From the NCBI GenBank assembly GCA_019828595.1, contig JAHQRK010000015.1:620001-684000 (forward strand): a stretch of DNA of 64,000 nucleotides, given 5' to 3'. Shown in pieces: positions 54,361-64,000 of the stretch. Each line of letters begins with the position of its first letter. Position 1 is the stretch's first letter. Both the position numbers and the translations under genes were made by a program. The notes under the pieces are model-generated. The model was not told where the DNA came from. It did no database searches and saw only the letters and a program-made list of their open reading frames with translations. The DNA comes from Aphanomyces cochlioides (Eukaryota; Oomycota; Saprolegniomycetes; Saprolegniales; Verrucalvaceae).

Positions 54361-55155
54361 ATGGCCAGCACAAACAACAGTTCGGCTGAAGTTGAGACCC
54401 ACGCCCTAGAAGACAATCTCTCCCTTCGGATGATGAAATGCGAGGACCTGACGGCAGGACAAGACTTGAATCTATCAGACTTAGAACTCCTTGCGCTTCC
54501 ACCTCGCATCATGAGTATGTCGTGCCTGAGAGTGTTGAATCTGCGAAGCAATGGCCTGTCCAGTCTCCCGTACGTGCGTTGAAATCTGCACTGAAACTAA
54601 CCAAGTGTAGGGTGGAAATGGTCGATTGCTTTCCCCACTTGAAAGTATTGAATGTTGCCCAAAACCAATTAACACATTTACCACCTGACATTGGAGGTCT
54701 ACAAAAGCTCAAGAAATTATTCGCCCAGAACAATCAACTCCGGTCGTTGCCAATGAGTTTAATGAGCTGCAGCAAGTTGGAAGAATTGTTTGTCCAATTC
54801 AACTCCATACGAGAAATACCAAACGAATTCTCGCATTTATCCTTGCTTCACTCTCTTAGTCTTGCCCACAATGAAATTAAATCGCTTCCAAATGCTCTCA
54901 ACTCGTTGGCAAACCTTAAACTTGTGGATCTTACTGGCAATCCTTTGACAGATGTTCCCGAGCAGCTTCGTCGTCTCCATGATCGACATGCTGTATTGCA
55001 CTCGAGGTAATGCTTCCATCATTCACGTCTGGAGTAATTTACTTGCAACATGTAGACAAAAACGACGAGAATTAATTACGCGAGCTCTCAAAGTAAAGAA
55101 TGCAGTGAAACAAGCGTTGAAAACCCAAGCACGCCTTGTTGCTGCGACAAAGTAG
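54361..55155 (+). CDS. Leucine-rich repeat protein, about 234 aa
   Basis: Three exons, with introns at 54570-54610 (41 nt) and 55007-55055 (49 nt) in phase. Residues ~40-190 hold six or seven LRRs of the LP-type (LRVLNLRSNGLSSLP, LKVLNVAQNQLTHLP, LKKLFAQNNQLRSLP, LEELFVQFNSIREIP, LHSLSLAHNEIKSLP). These resemble the Ras-binding or plant intracellular LRR class. The C-terminus is a basic helix (KRRELITRALKVKNAVKQAL). No signal peptide or membrane segment, so probably a cytosolic scaffold. Confidence 0.87.
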
Positions 55156-55181
55156 TCTTTGTGACTTTTCCATGTAACTCA

Positions 55182-55445
55182 TTACTTCAACTCTTCGGTC
55201 CACCATTTGAGAAAGACGCCAAACTGAATGTGCTCTCCAGCCTCGTCTTCTAAGCTGCTCTTGGCCACTTTCAACTCTTGTTCGTCGAATTCCTCTTCAA
55301 GATCTTTGCTCAGATGATCGAAATCTGCGACGCGAATCGCACCAGTCTTCATCTTGTCGTACTTTGAAAAAGCTGCTTTCAGTGCACCGTACTGGTCAGC
55401 ATTAATCCCCAATGCTTCAAACTCGATGTTGTATTCCCTGCTCAT
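55182..55445 (-). CDS. Small EF-hand-like protein, 87 aa
   Basis: Single exon. Two helix-loop-helix units are visible: LKAAFSKYDKMKTGAIRVAD, followed by DFDHLSKDLEEEFDEQEL, and later IQFGVFLKWW. The loop has D-x-M-x-T-G-x-I, keeping the central Gly and Ile but lacking several Ca-binding acids, so calcium binding is doubtful. It resembles one lobe of calmodulin or a centrin-like protein. It converges on the LRR gene, 26 bp away. Confidence 0.72.
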   Translation of the reverse strand: MSREYNIEFEALGINADQYGALKAAFSKYDKMKTGAIRVADFDHLSKDLEEEFDEQELKVAKSSLEDEAGEHIQFGVFLKWWTEELK

Positions 55446-55516
55446 GCTATCAGGCTCGACTGATTCTGCGACTTTTCAAAAGATCGAGTGTGTAACGCAC
55501 AACCGTCGTTGGTTCG

Positions 55517-55759
55517 TTGCTGAAATCAGCGAGTCAACACAGCGGACACTTTGTCGCATTGTGCTCTGACGAAGATCTTTTGCCCAATGCGCAAATTGTA
55601 TGCTCGTCATGCCATGTCCTTTGTGATGATGGAGTTGATATCACCCAGCCGCTGTGCTACCAAGTACTGATATCAGTGGTACCTCGACGATTTGGATACG
55701 AAATGCTTTTTCTTGCTTCAATATCACGCGACCAAATCGATGGCTTTCGTCCCGTGTAG
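55517..55759 (+). CDS. Possible small protein or exon, 80 aa
   Basis: The frame contains PNAQIVCSSCHVLCDDGVDI, a CxxC-x3-C cluster, followed by a smooth hydrophobic/polar mix ending ISRDQIDGFRPV. I do not recognise it and the start is uncertain. It lies between two better-supported small genes and may be one exon of a gene transcribed toward 55874. Confidence 0.3.
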   Translation: MLKSASQHSGHFVALCSDEDLLPNAQIVCSSCHVLCDDGVDITQPLCYQVLISVVPRRFGYEMLFLASISRDQIDGFRPV

Positions 55760-55873
55760 AGCTAGCTATACGATCCCGCGGCCATAACTGGACTCAAACT
55801 ATGATATAATTTTGCACAACGAGAAACTCAAACACGACTTCTTCATTCTTTCATTTTCCAACTGGACGACATC

Positions 55874-56098
55874 ATGGTCTTGTCATACGTTTTGCTTGCG
55901 TTGGCTGACAACCCGACTGAAGATGCAGCCTCATCGTTTCAACGAGAATACAGACGAGAAAGCAGTACTGATTCCAACTCGTCATTTGATGATGCTCGCA
56001 ACGACGATGTGCGTTCCCTTCTACAAGACGAATGTGACGAAGCTCATGTGCCCATGCTCCGCGACACGGATGAGAATGAAAGTGACGTGTACGTCTGA
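55874..56098 (+). CDS. Hypothetical acidic protein, 74 aa
   Basis: ATG 55874, MVLSYVLLALADNPTEDAA, then a Ser/Asp/Glu-rich stretch ending NESDVYV. A weak N-terminal hydrophobic segment is followed by a disordered acidic tail. No family recognised. The stop is 55 bp from the 3' end of the STK16-like gene, convergent. Confidence 0.4.
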   Translation: MVLSYVLLALADNPTEDAASSFQREYRRESSTDSNSSFDDARNDDVRSLLQDECDEAHVPMLRDTDENESDVYV

Positions 56099-56152
56099 CG
56101 ATTTTGAATCCAATGTGTAGCTGTCGCTTGTCGTAACGCGTTCAATGTTATC

Positions 56153-57504
56153 TTATTGTTTGTGCTCCAGTCGGTGGATCACGTCTGCTATCTTGGGTCG
56201 CTGGCTGGCATCCACCGTGAGCATCCATCGAATGAGATCAAATACGAATGGAGAATATGGCGATCGAGATGGAAACTTGACCGTGCCAAGCACAGCCAAA
56301 TAGCTGCATTCAGTCACCTTGACCTAATCCAAATCAATTAAAACATGTCTCACTCTGCTGCATACTTGGCCAGCATCATTGATCGTGCATTCAAATGGCG
56401 AATATCCAAACGCCATGGCATACAGCAGGCATCCCATCGACCAGACTAAATAGAATCTGTCAGAGGCAGCCCCATGGGTTAATTTTAACCGTCGGTTTGA
56501 CTTGTCAGTGTTGATGATGTAGCTACGTCATACAATTCTAATGTTCTCTTCAGTTTGTCACGCGTCCCCAGCAACAATTATTTACCAGGAGCTCGATATG
56601 CCATGGAGCTACAAAGTAATTTGAATTACGAGCCGCAAAGTAGACATACCTGTGTATCGACGCAACTTCTTGAGCATTGAGAGCATCAGCACGAGTTGCA
56701 ATCACAATGTCGCCTTCGATGACAGATCCAAAGTCTGTCAAGACTGGCTCCAAGTCGTGGTCCAACAAGACATTTTCAGGCTATCAATATGGAAAGATCA
56801 ACGACAGGCTGCTCGAGAAACCTTGATATCACGATGCGTCATGGGAGGCTGCTGGGCATGCATGAAGGCAACAGCTTGACATACTTTCAGGAACACGTCC
56901 AAGACTGCTTTTTGAGGCATGAATGCTTGCCGCCTAAGATTACGTCAGCATGATGACGACAAACGACGCAGACGATCGAAAAGAATCAATATAATGGCGC
57001 AACGAGCCATTCTATGCTCCATATTCAGTGTCATTGATCAAACATCACGGACGCATGCACCTCAACGAGTGGAAAAAGAAGGAAATACGTGCTTTGATCA
57101 GGTGAGGACGAATGCAAGACCGCGTAGTCGACCAGAGGCATCAAATGCTTGTGACGACATTTCTTGTGAATGCTAGAGATATAGTTAGATATCATTGGAC
57201 CTTCATATCATCCTCATACTCGAGTTCATGCGTGACTAAGTGGCGTTGCTCTTCAGATTGACACACGATCTTCTTCATAGCAAACGGTTCCAGAGTCTCA
57301 ACGTCTCGGACGCGATATACAAACGAAAAGCCGCCTTCTGCAATGTCTCCATCAATTGCCACTCTAATCAATCGATCAGCAGAGTGCTCTTTCGCTCAGT
57401 GCTGGTTACTTTCGGCCGCTTTGCATGGCCACAGTCGTCGTATTACTCAATCCAAAGCAAGACAGCAGACGCGACGCCACATTCAACGGCGCAGATGTGA
57501 TCAT
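56153..57504 (-). CDS. STK16/MPSK-type protein kinase (NAK family)
   Basis: At least seven short exons, all with 30-60-nt introns. The start MITSAPLNVASRLLSCFGL is followed, after an intron, by VAIDGDIAEGGFSFVYRVRD (Gly loop) and PFAMKKIV (catalytic Lys). Next come HLMPLVDYAVL, MTHRDIK, PENVLLDHDLEPVLTDFGSV (catalytic loop and DFG), the SMAYRAPE activation segment, DVWSMGCLLYAMAFGYSPFE and RPKIADVIHRLEHKQ, ending at 56153. The long segment between DFG and APE with the TRADALNAQEVAS insertion is diagnostic of STK16. In animals this kinase is myristoylated/palmitoylated and works at the Golgi; here the N-terminus has a Cys but no Gly2. It shares a promoter region with the divergent gene at 57668. 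Confidence 0.87.
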
Positions 57505-57612
57505 GGAGCACAGGTTTGATTCCTGTCGGCCTGGAAACGCCATGTACGAATTGCTTGTTGCCATCAGCAATCCCTCTCTCTTCGAAATGCGCCAATAAGA
57601 CAGATTTCAATT

Positions 57613-57620
57613 TTATCCGG
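57613..57620. promoter_or_regulatory. TTATCCGG motif in the divergent promoter of the STK16-like gene and its neighbour
   Basis: TTATCCGG, 48 bp before ATG 57668 and about 110 bp from the opposite ATG at 57504. Half of the palindrome seen elsewhere. Confidence 0.3.
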
Positions 57621-57667
57621 ACAGCGCAAGTGGATCTTCCACGACACCGCTTCACGAAAGAAAAGCC

Positions 57668-58552
57668 ATGGATCGAAAAGGAAAGGATGACCGCTTGAAT
57701 GTGAAGGAAATCCTCGAGGATATGATCGCGTCGACAAAGAAGCTCGATTCGATGATGAATTCCTTGTGTAGTAACCAAGAGGATGATGGATCGACACCAT
57801 TTTCGCGCCATGGAGCTCCAGTTACAACGGAGGAATTGAATCAACGACAGCAAGAATATCGAGAGTTGCCTGTAGACAGATATTTTGAGGTAAGTCACAC
57901 TCAAACTTATCGAATTTACATTGTTTCTCGCTATTATACAGCGTATGAAGAAAGATCTCCACGGCCGACCCATTGATGGTTTCAAACTTCCACTACAACT
58001 CTTGAAAAACCAGCCTATTTCTTTGGATAACATTGGCGAGCTCCGTGGAAATGACAAGATCAGTTACAGGGTCAATCAAACTCCACTTCCACCTTGCTCC
58101 TCCCTGAATCAATTGCTTGATATCCTGACTTCACGCGTCCACAAAGCAGACTGTACATTAGTGAGCACTGACGCACAGGATATGGCGCAGCTACTCGTCT
58201 TCCTTGCGCAAGATGCGAATGAGTATATTGTACAGGCGGGGCAAATCTTCTTCCCGTCATCGTCTGTTTCAGTAGAATGGAAAACTGGGACCATTATTGC
58301 AAATGTAGGCCCATTTTGCTGCTGAGTTCATTTGCTTGTTAGATAACAGTCGACGTCAGACTCCACGGAAATACTTGGGGACTTGGTGCGATCATGGAGC
58401 TCGAGGCAATTTTGCGAGGTCGCGTCAATAATGAGCTCTCTCCAGCCGTGCGCGCGCGATATATTTGCGAATTCCATCGCTGCGTAGCATCATCACCGGA
58501 TTCTTCCGAAGGTTGCAAATCACGTTCCATTGCTATTATGACTACGTTTTAG
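57668..58552 (+). CDS. Hypothetical protein, at least three exons
   Basis: Exons 57668-57889, 57942-58304 and 58343 onward, with introns of 52 and 38 nt in phase. The N-terminus is a charged coiled-coil-like helix (VKEILEDMIASTKKLDSMMN). The middle is mixed (LLDILTSRVHKADCTLVSTD, VFLAQDANEYIVQAGQIFF), followed by ANITVDVRLHGNTWGLGAIM. One reading stops at 58552. Another splices near 58511 to RYVITDHYVLLAESSSLRMP, which also looks coding, so the true end may lie beyond. I recognise no domain and no membrane segment. Confidence 0.6.
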
Positions 58553-58862
58553 GTCGCTACGTTATTACCGACCATTATGTACTCTTGGCTGAATCATCAA
58601 GTCTTCGCATGCCTCTGGCCGCTACTGTTCGGTGAGCTGAGTCCAACTGAATCACGAGGTCATGATGCATGTAGAGCTCTTCAACCACAGGTTAAGTCCG
58701 GTCTTGTTGATGTCGTGAATCTTCATGAATTAAACCCACCCTTGCTATTCTCTTCAGTACGTGTCTTGTGGCAAACACACCTCACGAATTATCTAGCCAT
58801 TTGGTCGCTCTCGTATTGTCTCATGTGCATGCAGTCCATTCCATTCCGTAAGCTATACTAGG

Positions 58863-61721
58863 TTTGGTCTCCTCAAGCCGAATGTAGTTATTTCTGAGCG
58901 ACATTGGAGCTGTGTTTGCCATGGGCCAAAGCCTTGATGGCGCATTAGGCCTTGGTCCACAAATCACAGAATGCAGTTCACCACAGCTCATCGACTTAAA
59001 TGGTAAAAAAATCAAGTAGTCGCTCGCTCATGACAAAGTTTAGATTTGAAAATGGTAGCTCAAATCGCTGCTGGTGGTGATACAGCCTCAGTCCATTCGA
59101 TGGCTGTCACAGCTGATGGCCAGGTAATAAATCTGTCATTTGCTTTGCGAGTGACAATGTTAAGGTGTACACTTGGGGAGCGCGACTTGCATGTGGCACG
59201 GAGGGTCCACCACAATGTGATCGTCCACAACTGGTGACAATCATCGAGAATGAGGATGAAGAGGTGATTGTCTTATAGTTAATGTACTTGAGTCGTGATA
59301 GGTAAAATGTATCCAAGTTGCCGCTGGTGGGTCATTTTCGATGGCTCTCACTGAAGATGGTCAAGTTTACTCGTGGGGTCGATATCTCAATGGCCGACTT
59401 GGTATTTAAAAGTCAGTATGTACGATTAAAATTGTTGTGTAATAGGACTTGGAAATCCACCAAAGCGACTGCCAACGGCCCGGGGAGTTAGAAACGATCA
59501 GCAACTTCAGCGATTCCCCAAGCTCATCACCGATCTTGTTGGTGTTATTAAGGTATGCTTGATTATTGACCATGACCTCACACAGATGTAGATTTCAGCT
59601 GGTGCAGCACATGCTGGCTGCGTGACAAGTCAAGGACAATTGTGGTGCTGGGGCAAAAACTCTCATGGACAATTGGGGACTGGACATTTAATTGATCAAA
59701 TGATTCCAGTTATTGTTGCTTTACCTCGCGAGGTAGTGAAATGACCAAACAATACTTGAATAATATTTCACTAGAGTGAGCTGCGTGCCCAAGCAGTGAC
59801 ATGTGGGCGTGATTTTACCGTCGCCCTGGATAATGAAGGATCAGTGTGGTCGTGGGGAGCTGGTTTAACGACCATTCATCCTACGGCTAAAGGAAATGAC
59901 TCGTATAAACTCCAACCGCTGAAGAAAAAATGACTCATGGATTAGGAGTGAATTACCTGAATGGGTGTGGCTTCGACCATCAAGAGTTGTGGCTTTGGGA
60001 TCAAGAGTGCAATCTATTTCCACTGGGAGAGCACATGCTGGTGCCGTAACAGTCTCAGGCGATGCATTCGTGTGGGGTCGAATGCCTGCAGGAGGTATAG
60101 AAATTGTGTTTCGTACATTAACATCGAATCACTAGAGCTAAAACTGTTGCCTGAACTGGTGTCACGAGACTGTGCCGTTGAATCCCTTTGTTGCGAGGAA
60201 ACGTACGGCGTGTTCTAATCCTTTTTTCAACTTTAACATGTTAGCGGGAATTGGGGACTCCTGTCGGGTTCATTTTTGAGCCGCGCGATGTATGACTTGC
60301 TCCGCAACCACTGGTGCAGCGACCTCAGTATTATTGCCTCTGGCAAACGCATTCAAGCACACCAAATGGTTATCTCGCCAGTATATTCCCTCTGAACATT
60401 ATCATAGATCGTCTCTTACAGATGTCCGACCTTGCGAGACATGATTGTGGATGAATATCGAGACAGTCACGCTGGAGAGGTTGAGATTATTCTTCCAACA
60501 ATCCGGTAATTATTACAGCCCGCATGAGAGTTTATGTAGTCTCTAGCTATGATGTGTGCCTGCTTGTGCTCGAATATCTCTACACTGACACACTGTATTC
60601 CCCCGTGGACCCCGCTAGCTGCATTCCCCACGATTTGTGTCGTGCATCACAGGAGTATTTGAAGTCGTCCAAGAATATTACTTATTTATTGATTAGGTTA
60701 GATTTACCTCAATTGGAAGCCCTGTGCTCAAAATACGTGATATCTGAGGGGGAAAATATCGCATCCAAAGTGCTACTTTCACTTGTATCTTCTCTAATAT
60801 ATTGTGTTTAGGAAGTGTCATCGACATTGTGTCAGAACCTTGAAGATGCAGTCGGAAGCTCATTGTATTCTGATGTCATGCTTGTGGCCGACAGTCAGTC
60901 TATCCATGCACATAAATGCATACTCGTTGGTCGAAGCGATTATTTTCGTGCTCTTTTCTGCACAAATATGCGTGAAGCATCGTGGCAGGTACAATAAATA
61001 GACGTGGAATTTCGATTTAGCAATGGGTATTTGTAGACACTGGAAGTGGATGTGTCATACGCCACAATGCAGCGCGTATTGGCATGTATGTACTGCGATT
61101 CTTGGGTTCCGCCAGAGTCTGGAAGTGATTTATTGGATCTGCTTGTTGCAGCCGATAAATATGGCATTCACCGTCTAAAAGGTAGTTTGAGTAACAAATG
61201 AATGAGCTGAGGTGATGTGTAGTTTTATGTGAAGTGCACGCAGAATTGACGCTTGAAAATTGCATGGAGATACTTGTACTCGCAGATATGATTCATGCGC
61301 CTCTGCTCCATGAGAAAGCCATCACGTTTATCTTGAACCATCTCCACGTTTTGGCTGAAGCTCCTTCATTTATTCAGCTCGCAAAAGAGTACCCTAGTCT
61401 CATGCATGAGATTATTCACCATCCCTCGAAAAACAAGGAGCGAATGCTTTGGCGTGTACGCCTCTTCCAAATTCCATGATTTCGTAATTGAGCTGGTTAT
61501 CGTAGGACTGGGAGTCACAAGATTCGGTGCCAAAGAAAAACGACAATGAGCCACCACCTTCGTTTCCACTGATTCCATTTGTGTTTTTGATTGCATTTGG
61601 CATCAGCTACCTTCACGTATCAGCTCAAATGCCCCAATTGGGATCGTACGTGCCAACCATAAATGCCATCGCTCTGATTGCTCTGTGCATGTATTCCTAT
61701 CGAGAGCTGATTACAGTATAG
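58863..61721 (+). CDS. RCC1-repeat protein with two BTB domains and C-terminal membrane helices
   Basis: Many short exons. Six RCC1-type blades are visible: GAVFAMGQSLDGALGLGP, VYTWGARLACGTEG, VYSWGRYLNGRLG, LWCWGKNSHGQLGTG, VWSWGAGL and AFVWGRMPAG. A first BTB follows (CSDLSIIASGKRIQAHQMVI, about 60320), then a second (YSDVMLVADSQSIHAHKCIL, about 60870) with its BACK-like helices (ADMIHAPLLHEKAI). The last intron, 61456-61505, joins WR to DWESQDSVPKKNDNEPPPS and two hydrophobic helices (FPLIPFVFLIAFGISYL; INAIALIALCMYSY), ending at 61721. RCC1-BTB proteins are usually soluble; the membrane end suggests tail anchoring. The 5' end is unresolved: exons between 58553 and 58863 may belong here. 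Confidence 0.83.
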
Positions 61722-62274
61722 AAAAAATGTGTGCAAATGAAAAGCTCCTAAATTATTATGCCTCGTCAGCATTTTTGGCCCACATTAAATAAAGGACAAG
61801 ACGATCTGTGGTTCACTCTTCCTTGCTTCTTCGATCAGTTGTGTCATTCTTCTATCAGACCATGACAGCTCAATCGAACAAGTTGCCCCTCTATGGGCAA
61901 TTGTTTTTCAAACCATTTACCTCATCTCGTCTAAACAACCAATAAAGAAACCCAGACCTTCATCAATCTCATCTCGATTGAACATGCACATAGCTCGTCG
62001 GGATTTTTGCAACGACAAATTCGATTGGAATGGATGGCAGACATTTTGCGATCTTGCTTTTGCCCTCATATTCCAGTACAAAATTTCCACCATGATCTCG
62101 CCACACACTCAAGCATACCGAGCGCCTTCGGGATGCTAAACTTCATCATAATTCATCTTCTCGAGTAATTTGCATTGATATCCTTTGGATCTTTTCCAAG
62201 CCATCAATCTTCCATGCATCATTTTTGTGAATTTTCAAATGACTGCACTCTTTGCCGCCAAATTGGTTAATATG

Positions 62275-62289
62275 ATTATCCGGATAATT
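62275..62289. promoter_or_regulatory. Palindrome ATTATCCGGATAATT
   Basis: Perfect 12-bp palindrome TTATCCGGATAA with further symmetry outside, 177 bp before the next start codon. Confidence 0.45.
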
Positions 62290-62358
62290 CAAAATGCTAT
62301 TTTATTAAAATATTCCAGATAATATTGATCTTTCTCTAATATTAATTTTCTTCAATTC

Positions 62359-62372
62359 ATTATCCGGATAAG
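62359..62372. promoter_or_regulatory. Palindrome ATTATCCGGATAAG
   Basis: Second perfect TTATCCGGATAA, 94 bp before ATG 62466 of the HEAT-membrane gene. Confidence 0.47.
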
Positions 62373-62465
62373 CTTTTCGCTCGCTTTTCAGATGGTCATT
62401 TCAGTCGTGCATGTCGACGGAGTCGAGACTGTCCTGTCAACTTGACCTGTCCAGAGTTCCTCCGC

Positions 62466-64000
62466 ATGCCATCAGTCGCAGAACCTCAGCTTGGAGGCGA
62501 CTCGCTCGCCTTCTCGAGCTACAGCAACCAAGTTGAAAGCTCCACTGTGATGGGAAACAAGAGCTCCACTGTGATGGGAAACAAGAGCTCCGCATCAGTG
62601 GCCAAATCCGAAGAACTGGCAGACACATTGGCCTCGTGGACCAAACACATTCATGACTACGTTGGAAAGGCTGACGGTGTATACGATCCTGACGACCTCG
62701 TACGTCGGATTCGCTTCGTTTCGGTAGGTTGAAATCGGGGAGAAATGCTCAAATGCGACCTGTGTAGAGACCCTTAGCCCAGGCACTCGTGAATTCCCAT
62801 CCGCTGGTCGTTGAAGACGCGTTTGCATTCGTCACGACGCTTGCTACAGAGCTAGGCGATCATCTCAGGCCGTTTCTCGTCAAGATTATCGCCATTCTCA
62901 TCAACGATACAAAGTGTTCACGAAGCCAATGCATTCAATCGCTGGCTCGTCTCGCCTACTTTGACATTACATGCATATCGGAATGCTTTACAACGCATAT
63001 CGCTTTGGATGGTTTGCTGATTGAATTGCTGGGATAACTTCTAACTTATCTTGCTTAGGTCGTCTGCGTCAAATGTATTACCATGTCTTACGCACTGTCG
63101 TCGAAGGTCCAGTTTTAGTGCAGCTCGAACTTCCAGCTTATGCAGTCTTGCTCGACTTGCTGTTGGATTGTTTGGAGAATTTCCGAGAGCCACTGCGACA
63201 AAAAATGGCTGTCGTGATGCAGTTTGCGCTCCAGAGCGAGAAGTTTCCGACGATTTGGGCATCGCATTGGGATACCAAGACGAAGCTTCGGTACAAAAAA
63301 TCCCTGCCAGAATGCCGTCAAATTGCCAAACTCTGGGCTGTCGAGACGTACACGACGAGTCCCCCTCGCCCCCCTCGTTCAGCCAGACGACAAACTGTGC
63401 CCGGCTCTACAGTTCCAACAGTCCCTCCTTTATTCAGTGCAACATCCGTTGCTTCCCCAGCGCACCCTAAACGCCCCTTTTCACACATTGGTCGCAAATT
63501 GAACGAGTCTGTCTTGTCGTCAATCCCTGGCGACATCAGTTCGCACACTATTGACCCTTTTCCTCCAAGTTTCCAACCACCTCCAGCTTCAATTCCAACT
63601 CCAGTAGCAAACTCAGCGTCCGTAGCAACGACAGCTTCAGTGGCAGCAGCAGCTTCAGTCGCAACGCCTGCAGCTGCTCCGCCACGACAAGTATCAGAGC
63701 ATGTGCTTCCCTCAAAGCCAGCACCGCCGTCGCCTCATCCAGCACCGGTTAATTCTTCAGTATTTACCCATCCTTCATGGCACGTCTGGGCTCTCCATTG
63801 GATACGACAGCAGTGGCAGTCCCGTTCGTTTGTTTGGGGTTTGATGTTTGTTAGTATTTTGTTTGCAGTCACTGGAGTAGCTCATAGCTTCCTCGCCTTT
63901 TCACAAGACTTTGAAGCTTGGAAGCATCGAGTTGCCCTGGACGATTACCAGACGAGCATTGACCGGAGCGAGCGTGAAGTGCTTCGAGTGTCGTGGAAGC
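62466..64000 (+). CDS. HEAT/TOG-like protein with a C-terminal membrane helix (3' end outside the window)
   Basis: Start ATG 62466 (MPSVAEPQLGGDSLAFSSYS). Introns are near 62723-62767 and at 63012-63058 (47 nt), in phase. The first exon contains a 24-bp tandem duplication (encoding SSTVMGNK twice, 62539-62586). HEAT-like helix pairs follow: RRIRFVSRPLAQALVNSHPL, VEDAFAFVTTLATELGDHLR, IIAILINDTKCSRSQCIQSL and LQLELPAYAVLLDLLLDCLE-type helices. After a long Pro/Ser/Ala linker (to about 63770) comes a membrane helix (FVWGLMFVSILFAVTGVA) and a charged helix still open at 64000. The same order (TOG-like helices, Pro/Ala linker, membrane helix) is found in the repeated copies at 5-15 kb, so this may be the intact relative of that family. 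Confidence 0.78.
62539..62586 (+). repeat. 24-bp tandem duplication in coding sequence
   Basis: AGCTCCACTGTGATGGGAAA... occurs twice back to back and keeps the frame; a third, partial copy follows. Confidence 0.9.

Larger units (their letters stand above)
61722..62465. other. Intergenic, AT-rich
   Basis: No gene. It holds two perfect TTATCCGGATAA palindromes, at 62276-62287 and 62360-62371, the second about 95 bp before ATG 62466. Confidence 0.45.

Noticed and set aside
1..64000. tRNA, rRNA or other structured RNA genes
   Set aside because: Scanning by eye for tRNA arms and conserved rRNA words found none; a covariance-model search would be needed to exclude them.

Overview
The window is nuclear DNA of a eukaryote, most probably an oomycete of the Saprolegniales (Aphanomyces/Saprolegnia type). 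Seen in the sequence: dense genes on both strands, GT-AG introns of only about 30-60 nt, large multidomain proteins (ABCC transporter, very large USP, RCC1-BTB), a receptor-like TKL kinase, and Ty3/Gypsy, mariner and PIF/Harbinger elements. The genus is inference; the splicing models were made by eye.

Left third (1-20 kb): two same-direction ABCC (MRP-type) transporter genes (414-4377 and 15639-19572, both minus) flank about 11 kb of repeats. The distal copy has an in-frame stop, yet its 3' part is almost identical to the proximal copy, which suggests gene conversion. Between them lie three copies of a CLASP/TOG-like HEAT gene ending in a membrane segment. Copy A is split by a young Ty3/Gypsy chromodomain retrotransposon (5506-11789) that sits antisense in one of its introns. 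Copies B and C form an inverted repeat of about 0.95 kb arms. The retrotransposon has gag, pro and pol in three successive -1 frames, with a U UUU UUA slippery site at gag-pro.

Middle (20-33 kb): a BTB-SPRY-like gene, a receptor-like TKL kinase, a PKA regulatory subunit (six exons, pseudosubstrate-like RRNTV), a RING protein and a 297-bp inverted perfect copy of part of the kinase. A complete mariner element (TA duplication) then stands 14 bp from a PIF/Harbinger element (TAA duplication) whose two genes each carry small lesions.

Right half (33-64 kb): mostly housekeeping genes. These are a RING-H2 protein, an STK11IP-like LRR gene, a 2,536-aa USP9X/USP24-class deubiquitinase with a Tudor-like insertion in its catalytic core, AIR synthase, a macro-domain protein, a PolI-like 5'-3' exonuclease, an Ohr/OsmC peroxidase, a SPO22/ZIP4-like TPR gene, an LRR gene, a small EF-hand-like protein, an STK16-like kinase, an RCC1-BTB-BTB protein with C-terminal membrane helices and, running off the edge, a HEAT-plus-membrane protein that resembles the repeated CLASP-like genes. 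A palindromic motif (ATCCGGATAA and variants) recurs just upstream of at least five unrelated start codons. I saw no tRNA, rRNA or CRISPR array.
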